Origin: Muscardinus avellanarius
Taxonomy: Eukaryota; Chordata; Mammalia; Rodentia; Gliridae
DNA: 64,000 bases
NCBI GenBank assembly: GCA_963383645.1
Contig: OY726578.1
Coordinates: 26,004,523-26,068,522 of the forward strand
Reading direction: 5' to 3'
Part shown: positions 20,781 through 32,299 of the stretch, one piece after another
How positions within the stretch are numbered: position 1 is the first letter of the stretch
Layout of the letters: each line of letters begins with the position of its first letter
Translations under genes and position numbers: made by a program
Notes under the pieces: generated by a model
What the model saw: only the letters and a program-made list of their open reading frames with translations
What the model was told of the DNA's origin: nothing
Databases searched by the model: none

Positions 20781-21120
20781 CTACCCTTGGGTAATAACTA
20801 GACCCAAAGTGCCCATTAGGACTTGCTGCACTCCGTGAGCAAAAGTCCTTGGGTTGAAATTTGGCACCAAAGGCCTCAGATGTGTTTTCAAATGACTGGA
20901 GAAGCTGGTGTAACATCTCCATTCTGCTTTTTTGGGGCTGCCATGGAGGCGGCCTCCTATACCTACAGCCAGGTGGCAGGGTCTGGATTGCCCAGCATAC
21001 TCAGCTGAGGGCTGATTTAGTGTCCTCACAATGTCACCTGGCTTCTCCACAGTAAAAGATTTGAGGAAGAGGGAGAAGGGAGAAAGCCATACTCTCTTGC
21101 ATAACCTAGTCACAGGCTGT
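20781..21120 (-). mobile_element. MLT1-like (MaLR) LTR fragment
   Basis: On minus, GGAGAAGCCAGGTGACATTG followed by TGAGGACACTAAATCAGCCC and a GGAGGCC/GCAGCC block keeps the word order of mammalian MLT1-type LTRs. Recognition is from memory of the family and the copy is diverged. Confidence 0.45.
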
Positions 21121-21138
21121 CTCTTCTGTCATATACAG

Positions 21139-22118
21139 AGCCACAGAGATGGCCCAGGAGAAGTCTCCCAGCCCTCTTGAATTTCTGAGGCCTAACAACC
21201 TGTTACTGAACCCTAGCTACCCTTCCCCCTCATCAACCCTTCTCAGAAGGAAGCAGCGGGAGCAGCCGTTGTTCCTGTTCCCTATGAGCAATTAGGAATA
21301 CCAGTACAATTTGGGGGCTGCTGATAAAGAATGAAGGGTGGCTGGTGCAGGAGTCAGGCTGGGCCTCGGCTCCCCTGACCTCTAGGACAAGACTAGGGAT
21401 TCCAAAAAGAGATTGAAAATGGACCAATGCGGGGCTAGCTCTAAGGCCCAATTAGAGCCCAGAACTAAGGACTAATCAGAGTCTAGATCTAAGGACCAAT
21501 CAGGAGACTTGTCAAGCTATATAAGACAGCCATTTGCCCTCCAGTAGAAAAAGTAGAGCGGCTGAGCAGCAGCAGAGCAAACTACCTGCTGGCTGGAGAG
21601 GAAAGGCAGTAGTGACTGAAGATGCTGACTCATGCAGAGTAGTGGTGCTGAAAAGCAGAGGTTGTGACAGATTCTATGGTGCTGCCTCTGAGTAGTTGTT
21701 GGCCAGGCCCACCAGGAGCACCTGGCCACAGCAACCCTCTCACACCTTCTCAGGCTCTTCCACTTGCATGGAATCTCTGGTGGAGCAGAGATCATGGTTC
21801 ACCACCAGGCTCGGCTTCTGCTTGTCCTTTTGAATTGTCCATCTTTCCCCAAACAAGTCTCATTTCCCCCCGATTCCCATGAGGCCAGAGAAACTGGGAC
21901 TCAACAGTGTATCTAACTTCTGGAAGGCACTCCATACTCAGCAGTCTTAGAAAATACTTCAAGGAGCACCGCTTCTCCCCACCCAGAAACTCAGAGGGGC
22001 CTCCCTTGCCTGAGAGCTTTGGAGGTCCCCCACCTCTGTCCACTGTGGCTCTCAAGGGGGCAGAGCAGGAGGCCCTAGCCCAAAGCACCCTGCTTTGGCA
22101 AGTGAGGAGGCTGCTCTG
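21139..22118 (+). mobile_element. CCAAT/TATA LTR-like repeat (family C), copy 1, left part
   Basis: Matches copy 4 (28267 onward) over its whole length: GAGCCACAGAGATGGCCCAG, CATCAACCCTTCTCAGAAGG, repeated CCAAT/CTAAT words at about 24-bp spacing, TATATAAG at 21519-21526, then CCCTCTCACACCTTCTCAGG and a pyrimidine-rich end. It is interrupted at 22118 by the LTR element at 22119-25250 and resumes at 25251. The arrangement looks like a polymerase II promoter from an LTR; no TG...CA ends or coding sequence were fixed. Confidence 0.6.
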
Positions 22119-22439
22119 TGATAAGTAAAATAAAAAATTATGCTAGTAAAATAAAAAATAATGGAGGAGTGTGAAAAACACGAGAGAGGTCCTGTACACA
22201 TGGCATGTAAAGTTTTAATGGCACGGCTCTCCTGGGGATCAGGTCGAGGCACCGTGGGGCCCGTGCCTGTCCGAAGCTTGAGGACGCGGGCTCTCCTTTT
22301 CAAGGTATGCATCTCGCGAGATGGGGGTTTACTCACAGGAACGCCCAATTCTCGCGGGGGGGGGGGTGTTTCAGCCCCTCCCTTGCCCTGCAGAGGTCAT
22401 GTGACACAAAGTCACATGAATGCAGGACCCAACTTATCA
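22119..22439 (-). mobile_element. 3' LTR of a two-LTR non-autonomous element (family D)
   Basis: The ends are a perfect inverted repeat: TGATAAGT at one edge and ACTTATCA at the other. The same LTR lies in the same orientation at 24923-25250. Minus orientation is set by the primer site next to the right LTR. Features include ATTAAA-type signals (GCCATTAAAACTTTAC on minus), two copies of AAAATAAAAAATTATG-like AT-rich words and a long G run. 321 bp. Confidence 0.85.
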
Positions 22440-24437
22440 TCCTGGCCTTTTGATGGTAGGGATAACAGATGACAATTGGACCCTCTAGCTTCTTCCTGCT
22501 GTGAAGGGGCGTCGTCAAGGGCCCCAGGCTGGGAGGAGTTGGGAGTCCAGTCCCCCAGAAGAGGGTGCAGGTGGGTGCATAGCTGCAGTGCGAATTGGAG
22601 GTTACCCTGGACAGCTTAGTGATGTGCGCTTGAGGAGGCTTGAACAGGCAAGGGCTATTAAAGAAAAAAACAAATCATGAGATTGAGCAGGCGACCAAAA
22701 AGGAGACTGGTTTACTCAGTACCTGGAGAGCTACCCTGAGCTGGCAAAGAGGATGGAGGTTGAGGGATCCAGGAGCCGTCAGTCTTCAGCCAGGCTGAGT
22801 AGGGCCAGCGGCGGGGCCTGGTCTGGAAAGGTGCTTGCCCTGTGTTGAGGCACCTGGGGCTCATCCTTTTCCAAGGGCACTGTTCCAGTGGCCCTCCTGG
22901 CCACACACCAGGCACAGTCTGATTGGTGGGCGTGGCTTCGCCCCACTTCAGGCAGGCTCCTGGAGGTAGTCGTCGTTGCAGTCCTCCACACCTAGGTGGC
23001 ACTCCAGAGGGCTGAGCTGCCACCACCAGCCGAAGGGCAGCTACCAGGGATCTGCTTTTTGGCAAAGTCGGAGTGTACGCTCCATCTCTGCCTGTTTCTC
23101 TCTGGAATTAAAACTTTAGATGCCATGTTAAGGTTCTGTCAGCTGTGACGGACCTACACTCACACACAAAGAGCACGTCCCGGGGTGGGTGTCTGGCGAG
23201 AATGGCAACGCAGACTCCCCACAGGCAGAGGGTGTCACCCCAGCCCCGGCCCGGCATTTCCCACAGCACCTAGGGCGTGCCCGAGCGGGCCGCCCAGCAA
23301 AATTGCAGTCTGGCGCGGGCCAAGATGGTGACTGTGACATCACCAGGCAGCGACTATGCACCATCACAAAATGGCAGCTGGTGGGAAAATAAATGGAAGC
23401 TGATGGGGGAGAGCATTTGGAGGGATACCAGACTGCTTATAAAAGTTCCTAACTATTCCTAGGCCACCGCAACCCATTTCCCAACTTGTATCAAGGCAGA
23501 CAGGCTCTCAGGGCATCTGCTAGTATAAAGGTTCGACTTCCCATAATTGGTTTGCGGACAGAAACGAAGAACAGGAAATGGGCGTCTCCGATTTCCTTTC
23601 TCAGTCGTTCAGAAATGGAGGTTAAGAGATAGGGAAGAACGTCTTCATTCCTTCTCAAAACCAGAGGATGATCTGGTCATCCGGAGGGTGGTCCCAGTGG
23701 ACCAGGATACAATGGGTCACCAAGCGCTTGGATTTTGGGGTCCCAGTGGACCGGAAGACCCAAGTCTGGAACCCGCTAACCAAGGGAAGGAGGCAGTTTA
23801 CTGGAGTAAAGTGTTGCCAGCCAGCGCTGGCTGCGACAGAAGCGCTGAGAAGCTGCTGGCGGCGCGGTGGAGCTGGGGCGTGCAGATGCCGGTGGCTGGT
23901 GTGGATGGCACTGGTGGCTGGTGCAGGCAGGATCAAACGGTGGCACGCAGGCGGCATGGCTTGCCGGGTTTGCGGCGTGGAGACAAAATGGCTTCCAGGC
24001 ACGTGGCAGACGCTGAGGCTGGGCCCCGAGGAGCACCACCAGTGAGCCTGGCTTGGGCGGGCGGAACGGAGCAGCAGTAGCGAGTAGAGTTATGCCTGGC
24101 GCGGGTGACTGTGGCGGACACTGAGACCGGCTGTACGCCGCCCAATGAACCTGGCTCGGGGCAGGTGGGGCAAACCAGCCAGAGGTCCTGGCGGTGACTG
24201 GAGTGCCGAGCTGGAACGGTGGTTTTAGGAGGTCCAAGTGGCAGCAGAGGTCCTGGCCCGCCCAGGCGGTCGGCGGGCAGAGCAGGTGCCAGCATCACCC
24301 AAGGAGCCTGGCTCGGGTGGGTGGAGCTGGCAGCCTGGCGGCTGGCGGAGCCTATACACCCCGGCGGTGGCTGCCGCGGCCATGGTGGCAGTGGAAGATG
24401 GCCGCCGGCGCTCCGTAAGAGAGCACGTGGGTGGGAA

Positions 24438-24705
24438 AAGATGGCCACCGGCTCTCAGCAGAGCGCAGGGCTGGAAAGATGGCCGTGGACTCTCAGCAGA
24501 GCACAGGATCAGAAAGATGGCCACTGGCTCTCAGCAGAGCTTGGGGCCGGAAAGATGGCCGCGAGCTCTCAGCAGAGCACGGGATCAGAAAGATTGCCAC
24601 CAGCTCTCAGCATAGTGCGGGGCCAGAAAGATGGCTGTGGACTCTCAGCAGGGCCCGGGGCGGGAAGAAGGCCGCTGGCTCTCCCGAAGAGCGCGGGGCT
24701 GGGGA
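24438..24705. repeat. 38-bp minisatellite inside family D
   Basis: About seven units, each AAGATGGCC, then a CTCTCAGCAGAGC core, then GGRYCRGA. Unit starts are 38 bp apart (24438, 24476 and on). AAGATGGC is the core of the YY1 motif, so the array may be a cluster of YY1-type sites. Variants alternate (GGGCTGGA / GGATCAGA), suggesting a 76-bp higher-order unit. Confidence 0.8.
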
Positions 24706-24902
24706 AGAAGGCTTATGGTCCGGGCAGGCACGGGGCGGCAGCGGCGGCAGTGGTGGGAGCAATGCCTGCAAGCGGAGCACTGGTGTGGGACCTCGCAGTT
24801 GAGCTGCTGGCAGGTCGGAGAGTCCGGGGCTCAAAAAGTGAGTAAAAATAAAAAGATAAAAAAGAAAAAAAAAGAATAAAAAAGGGGGAAGGACCCAAGA
24901 GT

Positions 24903-24920
24903 TCTCCCGGTTCTGCACCA
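24903..24920 (-). promoter_or_regulatory. Primer-binding site, tRNA-Phe-like
   Basis: On minus, TGGTGCAGAACCGGGAGA starts two bases after the end of the right LTR. TGGTGC then GAACC/GGGA resembles the tRNA-Phe primer site with a few differences. It fixes the element on minus. Confidence 0.65.
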
Positions 24921-24922
24921 AA

Positions 24923-25250
24923 TGATAAGTAAAATAAAAAATTATGCTAGTAAAATAAAAAATAATGTGCGTACGGCGGAGTGTGAAAAACACGAGAGAG
25001 GTCCGGTACACATGGCATGTAAAGTTTTAATGGCACTGCTCTCCCGGGGATCAGGGCAAGGCACCGTGGGGCCCACGCCTGTCCGAAGCTTGAGGACACG
25101 GGCTCTCCTTTTCAAGGTATGCATCTCGCGAGATGGGGGTTTACTCGCGGGAACGCCCAATTCTCGTGGGGGGGGGAGGGTTCAGCCCCTCCCTTGCCCT
25201 GCAGAGGTCATGTGACACAAAGTCACATGAGTGCAGGACCCAACTTATCA
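24923..25250 (-). mobile_element. 5' LTR of the family D element
   Basis: 328 bp, about 90% or more identical by eye to 22119-22439, with the same TGATAAGT/ACTTATCA ends. The difference between the two LTRs could date the insertion. Confidence 0.85.
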
Positions 25251-25797
25251 CGCTGCAGACACAGAGGCCATGATTAATGGCCACTGGCAACGTCGCTGAA
25301 GGAAGGGCGGCTTCAGGCTACAGGGCCAGCGAAGCCGGAACTGTGATGAGGTGCAGAATGGATTGCCAGCAGGTAGAGAGGGTGGAGACCCTTCTCAAAG
25401 GACAAGACACGCTAAATGTGTTAGCGCACGCTTTTAATCCCAGGCTTAAAAGTCTGAGACAGGAAGATTGCACAGGTTCAAAATGAGCCTCAGTTATTTA
25501 GTGAGGCTCTGAGCAACTTATATTCTGTTTCCAAATAAAATATGAAATAGGTCTTGGAGTATGGCCTGGAGGTAGAAAAGCACCTGGGTTCCACCCCAAG
25601 TACCACACAGAAAGCGGCGCAAATACGGGATGCCATTCAGGCAACAGCTCTCTGGGTTTTCATTCCACACTGGACTTCATTCTGGATATAAAGAGGCAGC
25701 TAAAGTGAATTTTAATTGGTTAATTAGTTAAGACTATGAGTCTTACTGATGAACTGGCAAGAAGGACAGGTCACACATAATGTCTTTCACAAATACT
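25251..25797 (+). mobile_element. Family C copy 1, right part, with a SINE
   Basis: CGCTGCAGACACAGAGGCCA continues copy 1 where it broke at 22118, matching 29530 onward in copy 4. Contains a SINE at 25410-25612, then GGGATGCCATTCAGGCAACA to TGTCTTTCACAAATACT. The tail is shared with copies 2 and 3. Confidence 0.6.
25410..25612 (+). mobile_element. B1-dID SINE in family C, shared by copies 2 and 3
   Basis: Degenerate B1 head (GTGTTAGCGCACGCTTTTAA), linker AATAAAATATGAAATAGGTC, ID end GTTCCACCCCAAGTACC. Its right half recurs at the same place at 26455 and 27178. Confidence 0.75.
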
Positions 25798-26745
25798 GAA
25801 CCCTAGCTACTTTCCCCGTCAACCCTTCTCAGAAGGAAGCGCCTGGAGCAGCCGTTGCTCCTGGACCCTACGGGAAAATAGCAATACCAGTACAATTTGG
25901 GGGCAGCTGATAAAAGATGAACGGTGGCTGCAGCAGGAGTCATGCTGGGCCGGGGCTCCCCTGCTTCTAGGACAAGACTAGGGATTCCAAAATAGATTGA
26001 AATTGGGCCAATTAGAGCCCAGCTCTAAGGACCAATCAGGGCCAGCTCTAAGGACCAATCACAGCCCAGAACTAAGGACCAATCAAAGTCCAGATCTAAG
26101 GACTAAAGTGGAGAGTAGTCAGGTTATATAAGCCAGTTTTCTGCCCTCCAAGTAGTAGCAGCTGAGCAGCCAAGCAGCAGAGCGTTCAGGGGCGGAGGGG
26201 TCAAGTGGCTGAAGGGCAGAGGGGCCCGAGCGGTGGAGGGGCCGAGCGGCGGAGCGGAGGAGCGGCCGAGGGGCCAAGTGGCAGAGCGGCAGAGCGGCGG
26301 AGGGACTGAGCGGCCGAAGGCCTAGGGGCCAAGGGTTTGAGGGGCGGAGTGTCCGAGGGGCCAAGTGGCAGAGCAGCAGAGCGGCCGAACGCTGAGGGGC
26401 CGAGGGTTTGAGGGGAGGTGTGGCCGAGGGGCCGAGGGGCCAAGTGGCCGAACGAACTTAGACTCTGTTTCCAAATAAAATATGAAGTAGGTTTGGAGCA
26501 TGGCCTCGAGTATGAAAAGCACCTGGGTTCCACCCCAAGCACCACACACAAAGTGGGGCAAAATATGGGATGCCATTCAGGCCACAGCTCTCTGGGCTTT
26601 CATTCCACACTGGACTTCATTCTGGATGTGAAGAAGCAGCTTAAAGTGAATTTGAATTGGTTAATTAGTTGATGTTCTGAGTCTTACTGACGCACTGGCG
26701 AGAAAGACGGGTCACACATAATGTCCTTCACAAATACTGAACCCT
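25798..26745 (+). mobile_element. Family C copy 2
   Basis: Starts GAACCCTAGCTACTTTCCCC; CCAAT words, then TTATATAAG at 26124-26132, then the GC minisatellite, a half SINE (26455-26555) and the tail. Copies 2 and 3 repeat in tandem behind copy 1 with the shared SINE half, so they arose by tandem duplication of that locus rather than by separate insertions. Confidence 0.6.
26180..26450. repeat. GC-rich minisatellite in family C copy 2
   Basis: Short degenerate units of about 8-16 bp built on GAGGGGCCGAG, GCGGAGCGG and GGGCCAAGTGGC. Absent from copies 3 and 4, so it expanded in copy 2 only. Confidence 0.75.
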
Positions 26746-27462
26746 AGCTATCATTGACCGGTCAACCCTTCTCAGAAGGAAGCGCCTGGAGCAGCTGTTG
26801 CTCCTGTACCCTACGGACAATTAGGAATGCCAGTGCAATTTGGTGAAGGCTGATAAAGGATGAACGGTGGTGGTGCAGGAGTCAGGCTGGGCCGGGGCTC
26901 CCCTGCTTCTAGGACAAGACTAGGGATTCCAAAAAGAGATTGAAAATGGACCAATCAGGGCCCAGGTTTATGGACTAATCAGCGCCCAGCTCTAAGGACC
27001 AATCAGAGCCCAGCTGTAAAAATCAATCAGAGCCCAGCTCTAAGGACCAATCAGAGCCCAGAACTAAGGACCAATCAGAGTCCAGATCTAAGGAACAATC
27101 AGTGGAGCATATAAGCCAGCATTCTGCCCTCCAAGTAGAAGCAGACAGGCAGAGGAGCAGGTGAGCAGCAGAGTGAACTTAGACTCTGTTTCCAAATAAA
27201 ATATGAAAAAGGTCTCAGAGTATGGCCTGGAGTGAGAAAAGCACCTGGGCTTAACCCCAAGTACCACACACAAAAGAGTGGCTAAATATGGGATGCCATT
27301 CAGGCAGCAGCTCTCAGGGCTTTCGTTCCCGAGTGGACTTCATTCTGGATGTAAAGAGGCAGCTAAAGTGCATTTCAATTGATTAATTAGTTAATGCTAT
27401 GAGTCTTACTGACACACTGGCGAGAATGACGGGTCACACAGAATGTCTTTCAGGAATACTTG
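26746..27462 (+). mobile_element. Family C copy 3, with seven CCAAT-type words
   Basis: Between 26950 and 27105, GACCAATCAG or close variants recur about every 24-25 bp seven times, then CATATAAGCC. Then a half SINE (27178-27275) and the shared tail, breaking at AATACT|TGG. Confidence 0.6.
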
Positions 27463-27895
27463 GTTTATTTTATAATGCTCATTACACTCCTATCCTTCTC
27501 TAAGTAAGCCACTGGCCAGATAGCATTGGTTACCTGAGGCCTCATGGGTCTCTGCGGGTAATCGAGGTTCAGGATCGCTGTCACAGCCATCATCCATGGT
27601 CAAGGTGCAGATGGTCCATGTCCGGGGAGTCAGACGGCGATGAGCACAATTGTTATTTAGAATAATCGTCCAGCAGCTGTCAGAGGAATGTTTCCTTCTT
27701 TCCAGGCTAACTTTCAGCCACTTAGACAATTGGGTCAGGACCACCGATCCGGCCATTTGCTAGGTCTTCTATATCCTAAATTGATGTCACTACTTATGTA
27801 GGCTCATTGCTTCGACTGTCATCTTGTTTTCTCCGCTGCTTCATCTTATGGACATATGTCCAGGATGTGTGTCCGTTATATTCACAACAGTTAAT
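27463..27895 (-). other. Unrecognised block with an 88-codon ORF
   Basis: A minus-strand ORF (27756-27490, MAGSVVLTQLSKWLKVSLER...) is followed on minus by an ATAAAATAAACC poly(A)-like signal. I do not recognise it; it could be a small retrocopy or a chance ORF. Confidence 0.25.
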
Positions 27896-28190
27896 TTTGT
27901 TGTTGGGACTGGGGATGAATCCCAGGGGCATTCTTGCTCCAAGCTACAGCCCCTGTTCTCATTTATTTATTCCTTTATTCATTTATTTTTGCTCTACTGG
28001 GGATGAACCCCAGGGGTATACTACTTCTGCGCCACACCCCCAACCCAATTCTTTATTCTTTATTTAGAAACAGGGTCTCACTGAGTTGCAAAGGGCTTCA
28101 CTAATGTAGTTTAGGCTGTCTGCAAACACCGATCCTCCTGTCTCAGCCTCTGAAATACTAGGATAACAAGTGTGTACCACATGCCCAGCT
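27896..28190 (-). mobile_element. Two SINEs end to end, antisense, the first truncated
   Basis: ID half only at 27896-27962 (GGGACTGGGGATGAATCCC), then a full copy at 27990-28190 (CTACTGGGGATGAACCCC to CCACATGCCCAGCT). Confidence 0.78.
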
Positions 28191-28266
28191 GTGCTTTATA
28201 TTTGCTTAACATGATCCTCAGGCTTATGTCTTCCCACATAGAGGTAATTAAATTATAAATAATGTG

Positions 28267-29785
28267 CCAGACAGAGCCACAGCGATGGCCCAGGAGAAGT
28301 CTCCCAGCTCTCCAGAATCTCTGAGTCCTGACTGCCTGTCTACTGAACCGTAGCTATCCTTCCCCCTCATCAACCCTTCTCAGAAGGAAGCAGCTGGAGC
28401 AGCCATTGCTTCTGTTCCCTATGGGCAATTAGGAATACCAGTACAATTTGGGGGTTGATGATAAAGGTTGAAGGGTGGCTGGAGAAGGAGTCAGTCTGGG
28501 GTCACAGCTCCCCTGACCTCTAGGACAAGACTAGGGATTCCAAAAAGAGATTGAAAACGGACCAATCTGGGCCAGCTCTATGGACCAGTCAGAGCCCAGA
28601 ACTAAGGACCAATCAGAGTCTAGATCTAAGGACCAATCAGGAGAGTTGTCAGGCTACATAAGCCACCTTCTGTCCTCCAAGTAGAAGTGGTAGAGCTACC
28701 TGGCGGTGGCGGCTGCTCCTGATGTAGTGTTTTAACTTCCTACTGGCAGGAGAGCAAAGGCAGTAGTGACTGGAGATACTGACACACGCAGAGCGGTTGT
28801 GCTGAAAAGGTTGGGACAGATTCTATGGTGCTGCCTCTGAGTAGTTGTTGGCCAGGCCCACCAGGAACACCTGGCCACAGCAACCCTCTCAGACCTTCTC
28901 AGGCTCTTCCACCTGCACAGGATCTCTGGTGGAGCAGAGATCATGGTTCATCACCAGACTTGGCTTCTGCTTGTCCTTTTGAATTGTCCCTCTTTCCCCA
29001 CACAAGTCTCATTTCCCCCCGATTCCCATGAGCCCAACGCATGCAGAGCCATGGTACTGGACAGCTAGAGCTAGCAATTGATTTGACAGAGCTTCCTCTG
29101 CAGTAGTGGCAGGCCAGGCCCTCCATGAGCTCAAAGCACAGAGACCTTTTCAGGCTCTTCCATGTGCATGGGATCCCTGTGCCACTGGGAATCATGGTGC
29201 ACCACCAGGTTTGGCTTCTGCACATTCATCTTTCTCCACTCGAGGCTTGCTTTCTCCCCCCTCTGTCCACACCCACTTCCCCAGTCCAATGAGGCCAGAG
29301 AAAATTGGAATTAACAGGGCACCTAGTCTGGGAGGCTCTCCGGAGTCAGCAGTGATATGAAAACAGTACATTTGTCAAAGAGCACTGCTTCTCCCCACCC
29401 TGAAACTGAGGTGAATCCCTTCCTCAGGAGCTCTGGAGGTCCTCCATTTCTGCCCACTGTGGCTCTCAGGGGAGCAGAGCAGGTGATCCTGGCCCCGGGT
29501 ACCCTAATTTAATCAAAGAGGAGGCTGGTCTGCAGACCCAAGGGCCATGACATGTGGCCACTGGCAGAGCTCGCTAAGGGAGGGACTGCTCCAAGCTACA
29601 TGGGCAGCGAAGCCATGGGCATTGATGAGATGCAGGATGGAGTGCCAGTTGGTGGAGCGGACAGAGAACCTTCTCAAAAGGCAAAGTATGGGATGCCATC
29701 CAGGCAAACGGCTCTCTGGGCCTCTCTTTAATGCTGAACTGGACTTCATTCTGGATGTATGCAGCTAAGGTGCATTTCAATTAAT
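28267..29785 (+). mobile_element. Family C copy 4, uninterrupted, with an internal duplication
   Basis: GAGCCACAGCGATGGCCCAG through CCAAT words, TACATAAGCC near 28653, and the tail ending near CATTTCAATTAAT. It has no family D element, so it shows the empty site (GAGGAGGCTGGTCTGCAGAC near 29520). A ~170-bp block (28825-29000) is duplicated in decayed form at 29085-29240. Confidence 0.6.
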
Positions 29786-29870
29786 TTTGTTGGTGGTAGT
29801 GGTTATGGTTCTCAGTGGCATTTCACCTCTGAGCTACATACCCTATCCTAAATTATTTATTTATTTATGT
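29786..29870 (-). mobile_element. SINE ID-half fragment, antisense
   Basis: GGTGGTAGTGGTTATGGTTC to ACCCTATCC with an (ATTT)n remnant. Confidence 0.6.
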
Positions 29871-29915
29871 ATTTTTTGCATTATTACGCATTAACGATTT
29901 TATTATCATTAAGGT

Positions 29916-30126
29916 AAGCTGGGCCTGGTGGCATACACTTTTAATCCTAGCATTTGGGAGGCTGAGACCAGCGGATCACGGTTTGCAGACAGCCTCAGCT
30001 CCTTAGTGAGGCCCTCTGCAACTTAGTGAGGCCCTGTTTCAAGCTAAAGAGTAAAAAGTAGGGCAGGAGGTGTAGCTCGGAGATTGAATGCCCCTGGGTT
30101 CCATCCCCAGACCCACAGGAAAAAAG
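29916..30126 (+). mobile_element. B1-dID SINE, sense
   Basis: AGCTGGGCCTGGTGGCATAC head to CCATCCCCAGACCC and an A-rich tail. Confidence 0.87.
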
Positions 30127-30146
30127 AGATGCATTAAAACCAGAAT

Positions 30147-30358
30147 AAGCCGGGTGTGGTGGCACATGCCTGTAACCCAGTACTTGGGGGGCTGAGACAG
30201 GAGGATAGGTTCACAGCCAGCCTCAGCAATGTGTGAGCCCCTCTGCAACTTATTGAGACCCTGTTTCAAAATAAAATATAAAATAGGGCTGGGGTTTAGC
30301 TTTGAGGTAGAATGCTTGGGTTCAATCACCAGTACCACACAAACAAACAAGCAAACAG
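30147..30358 (+). mobile_element. B1-dID SINE, sense
   Basis: AGCCGGGTGTGGTGGCACAT head to AATCACCAGTACCAC, (CAAA)n tail. Confidence 0.87.
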
Positions 30359-30419
30359 TAAATAGGAGACTCAAAAGTGAGGAAATAGTCTTATTCATTC
30401 TCTAAGATCTTTAAGATAA

Positions 30420-30525
30420 AAAGTGCTGGATGTGGCTTGCACACACACACTCCCATTACTCCAGGGGCTGAGACTTGAGTAGAGCAGGTTCTAGGCAATC
30501 GGCAAGACCCTGTTCCAAAAGGAGG
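30420..30525 (+). mobile_element. Degenerate SINE fragment, sense
   Basis: GTGCTGGATGTGGCTTGCAC to GACCCTGTTCCAAAAGG; B1 half only, strongly diverged. Confidence 0.5.
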
Positions 30526-30526
30526 G

Positions 30527-30749
30527 AATGCAAAGGAGCTTCTATTTCAGGGTCAGAGGCAGTGACTTTGTTCTCCACTAAGTTAGCTCTCTTCAGGCCT
30601 CTAGGCCTGGGGGTGGGAGGTGGGGTAGAGTATCAGCCAAAGCAATCTGGCTTCCTCTTCTTGTTTTCAGGACCTGTGAATCCTTATTCTCATACACAGT
30701 TTAAAGTCTATTTTACTAAGAATTAAATTTTAAAAATCAAGGTGGATTA
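30527..30749. other. Unique spacer
   Basis: No signal recognised. Confidence 0.35.
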
Positions 30750-30952
30750 AAAAAATTTTTTTTGGTGGTACTGGGGATTGAACCCAGGGGCATCTACCTC
30801 CATGCTACACCCCCAGCCCTAATTTTTATTCTTTATTTGGAAACAGGGTCACACTGAGTTGCAAAGGACCTCACTAAGCAGCCAAAGCTGTCTGCAACCT
30901 GCAGTCCTCTTGTCTCAGCCTCCCAAATGCTGGGATTACGAGCATTCCCGGC
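30750..30952 (-). mobile_element. B1-dID SINE, antisense
   Basis: TTTTTTTTGGTGGTACTGGG to GAGCATTCCCGGC. Confidence 0.85.
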
Positions 30953-30957
30953 TTCTG

Positions 30958-31080
30958 TTATTTGGAAACAGTTTCACTAAATTGCAGATGGCCTCACTAC
31001 ATTGCTGAGGCTAGAACCTGTGATCCTCCTGTCTCAGCCTCCCAAGTACTGGGACTTTAAGAGAGTACCACTTCACTTGG
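30958..31080 (-). mobile_element. SINE B1-half fragment, antisense
   Basis: TTATTTGGAAACAGTTTCAC to GTACCACTTCACTTGG. Confidence 0.72.
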
Positions 31081-31129
31081 TAAACCAGAATATCTGAAGG
31101 ACCTAGCTTTATTATTACTATTTTATCTA

Positions 31130-32054
31130 ATTACCTAGTGAAGGGATGCAGGAAGAGGAGTCTTCCCCAGCATGAGAGTTTAGTTGGGAAGACTTTCTCT
31201 CCTAATGAGAATGAGGTGTGAAATAAGATATTGATAATATTAGTGTGTGGAACCTATTAGGAATAAGAAAGTAGGATATTAGAATTGAGGCAGGATCCTT
31301 GTAAAAGTAAGAGAATAGAATATAGAGTTAAGATATGGGAGTAAGGTAAGACTGGAAACAGGATGAAGATCTGTGAGCCTGGATGCCCAGAAGGCCCCCG
31401 GACAAGGTCTCTGTCCTCCCCGCACTGACCCTCCACAGCTGTGACAGGGGCTTCGGACAGTCACACCACCGCGCACGGCCCTGTGTGGGGACAGAGTAGC
31501 TCCTGGCCGGGCCCAGGGTGGCCGCAGGGCAATGTTTGGAGAGGTCCTCCTCCATCCCCCCAACCCTGCGGTGCCAGGGCCGGTGCCAGGGCCCCAGTGG
31601 ACCCTCTGGAGGGATCTGGATGCCAAGGCCTGTGTGGGCAGCAGCATGGATACCGAATATTCCTGGCTCACAGGAATGGAGTCCAGACCCTGGCTGCAGG
31701 GCAAGTCTGAGGGGTCAGGAAGAGAAGGGCAGAAGGGAAGGGCCAGGAGGGTCTAGGACAGCAGGCCTGCAGGATCCCATGGAGTGGGGCAGGCTGTGGG
31801 TCAGGACCGCCTGGCCTCGCCCTTCCACTACTCCTCTGACGGCACAAGACAGGGACCCCTGCGGTTCACCATGGGCCACAGCCTCAGGCCTGACCCCTGA
31901 CCTCTGGCCAGGCATCCCTGGTACGAGCACATGCCATAAGGGAGATAAGCAGTCTTTGGCAGGCTCAGACTCTTGGTGGGCTCTGACTTCTGGCGGGCTC
32001 AAAATTATTGGTTATACTTGTTTGTCCTTGTATCTGATTGGTTGTATTCTAAGG
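31130..32054 (+). mobile_element. Truncated, variant copy of the family F LTR
   Basis: The left end (AGAGGAGTCTTCCCCAGCAT..., AGAATATAGAGTTAAGATAT, GGAAACAGGATGAAGATC) and right end (AAAATTATTGGTTATACTTG, TCTGATTGGTTGTATTCTAA) match the solo LTR at 42257. The middle 31385-31950 is different G+C-rich sequence of unknown origin. The promoter and R-U5 end are lost where a SINE follows. Confidence 0.5.
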
Positions 32055-32145
32055 TTTCAAAATAAAGAATAAAATACAGGGCAGGGGCTGTAGCTCTGAG
32101 GTCAAATGCCCCTGGGTTCCATCCCCTGACCGGCAAAGAAAAAAA
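32055..32145 (+). mobile_element. SINE right-half fragment, sense
   Basis: TTTCAAAATAAAGAATAAAA to CCATCCCCTGACCGGC. Confidence 0.72.
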
Positions 32146-32147
32146 AA

Positions 32148-32229
32148 TAGTGTTGGGGATGTAGCTCAGAGGTAGAATGCCTCTGGGTTCAATCTCCAGT
32201 ACCAAAAACAAGAAAAGAAAAAAAAAAGA
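32148..32229 (+). mobile_element. ID-half fragment, sense
   Basis: GTTGGGGATGTAGCTCAGAG to AATCTCCAGTACC with an A-rich tail. Keeps GGGGATGTAGCTCAG, near the general ID sequence. Confidence 0.65.
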
Positions 32230-32299
32230 TACTATTTCTGGTGAATATATTCTTGTTTAGAGGTATGAAGAAGCCTCCTTTTTTCTTATTTATTTATCT

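Larger units (their letters stand above)
22440..24922 (-). mobile_element. Internal region of family D, non-coding
   Basis: 2,483 bp between the LTRs. No gag, pol or env motif was found in any frame; long ORFs (for example 208 codons at 24219-24845) follow the G+C-rich repeats and have no retroviral residues. On minus it opens with a primer site and a 38-bp array. The left end next to the 3' LTR has only a weak purine tract (CAAAAGGCCAGGA on minus). It presumably borrows enzymes from an autonomous retrovirus. Confidence 0.7.
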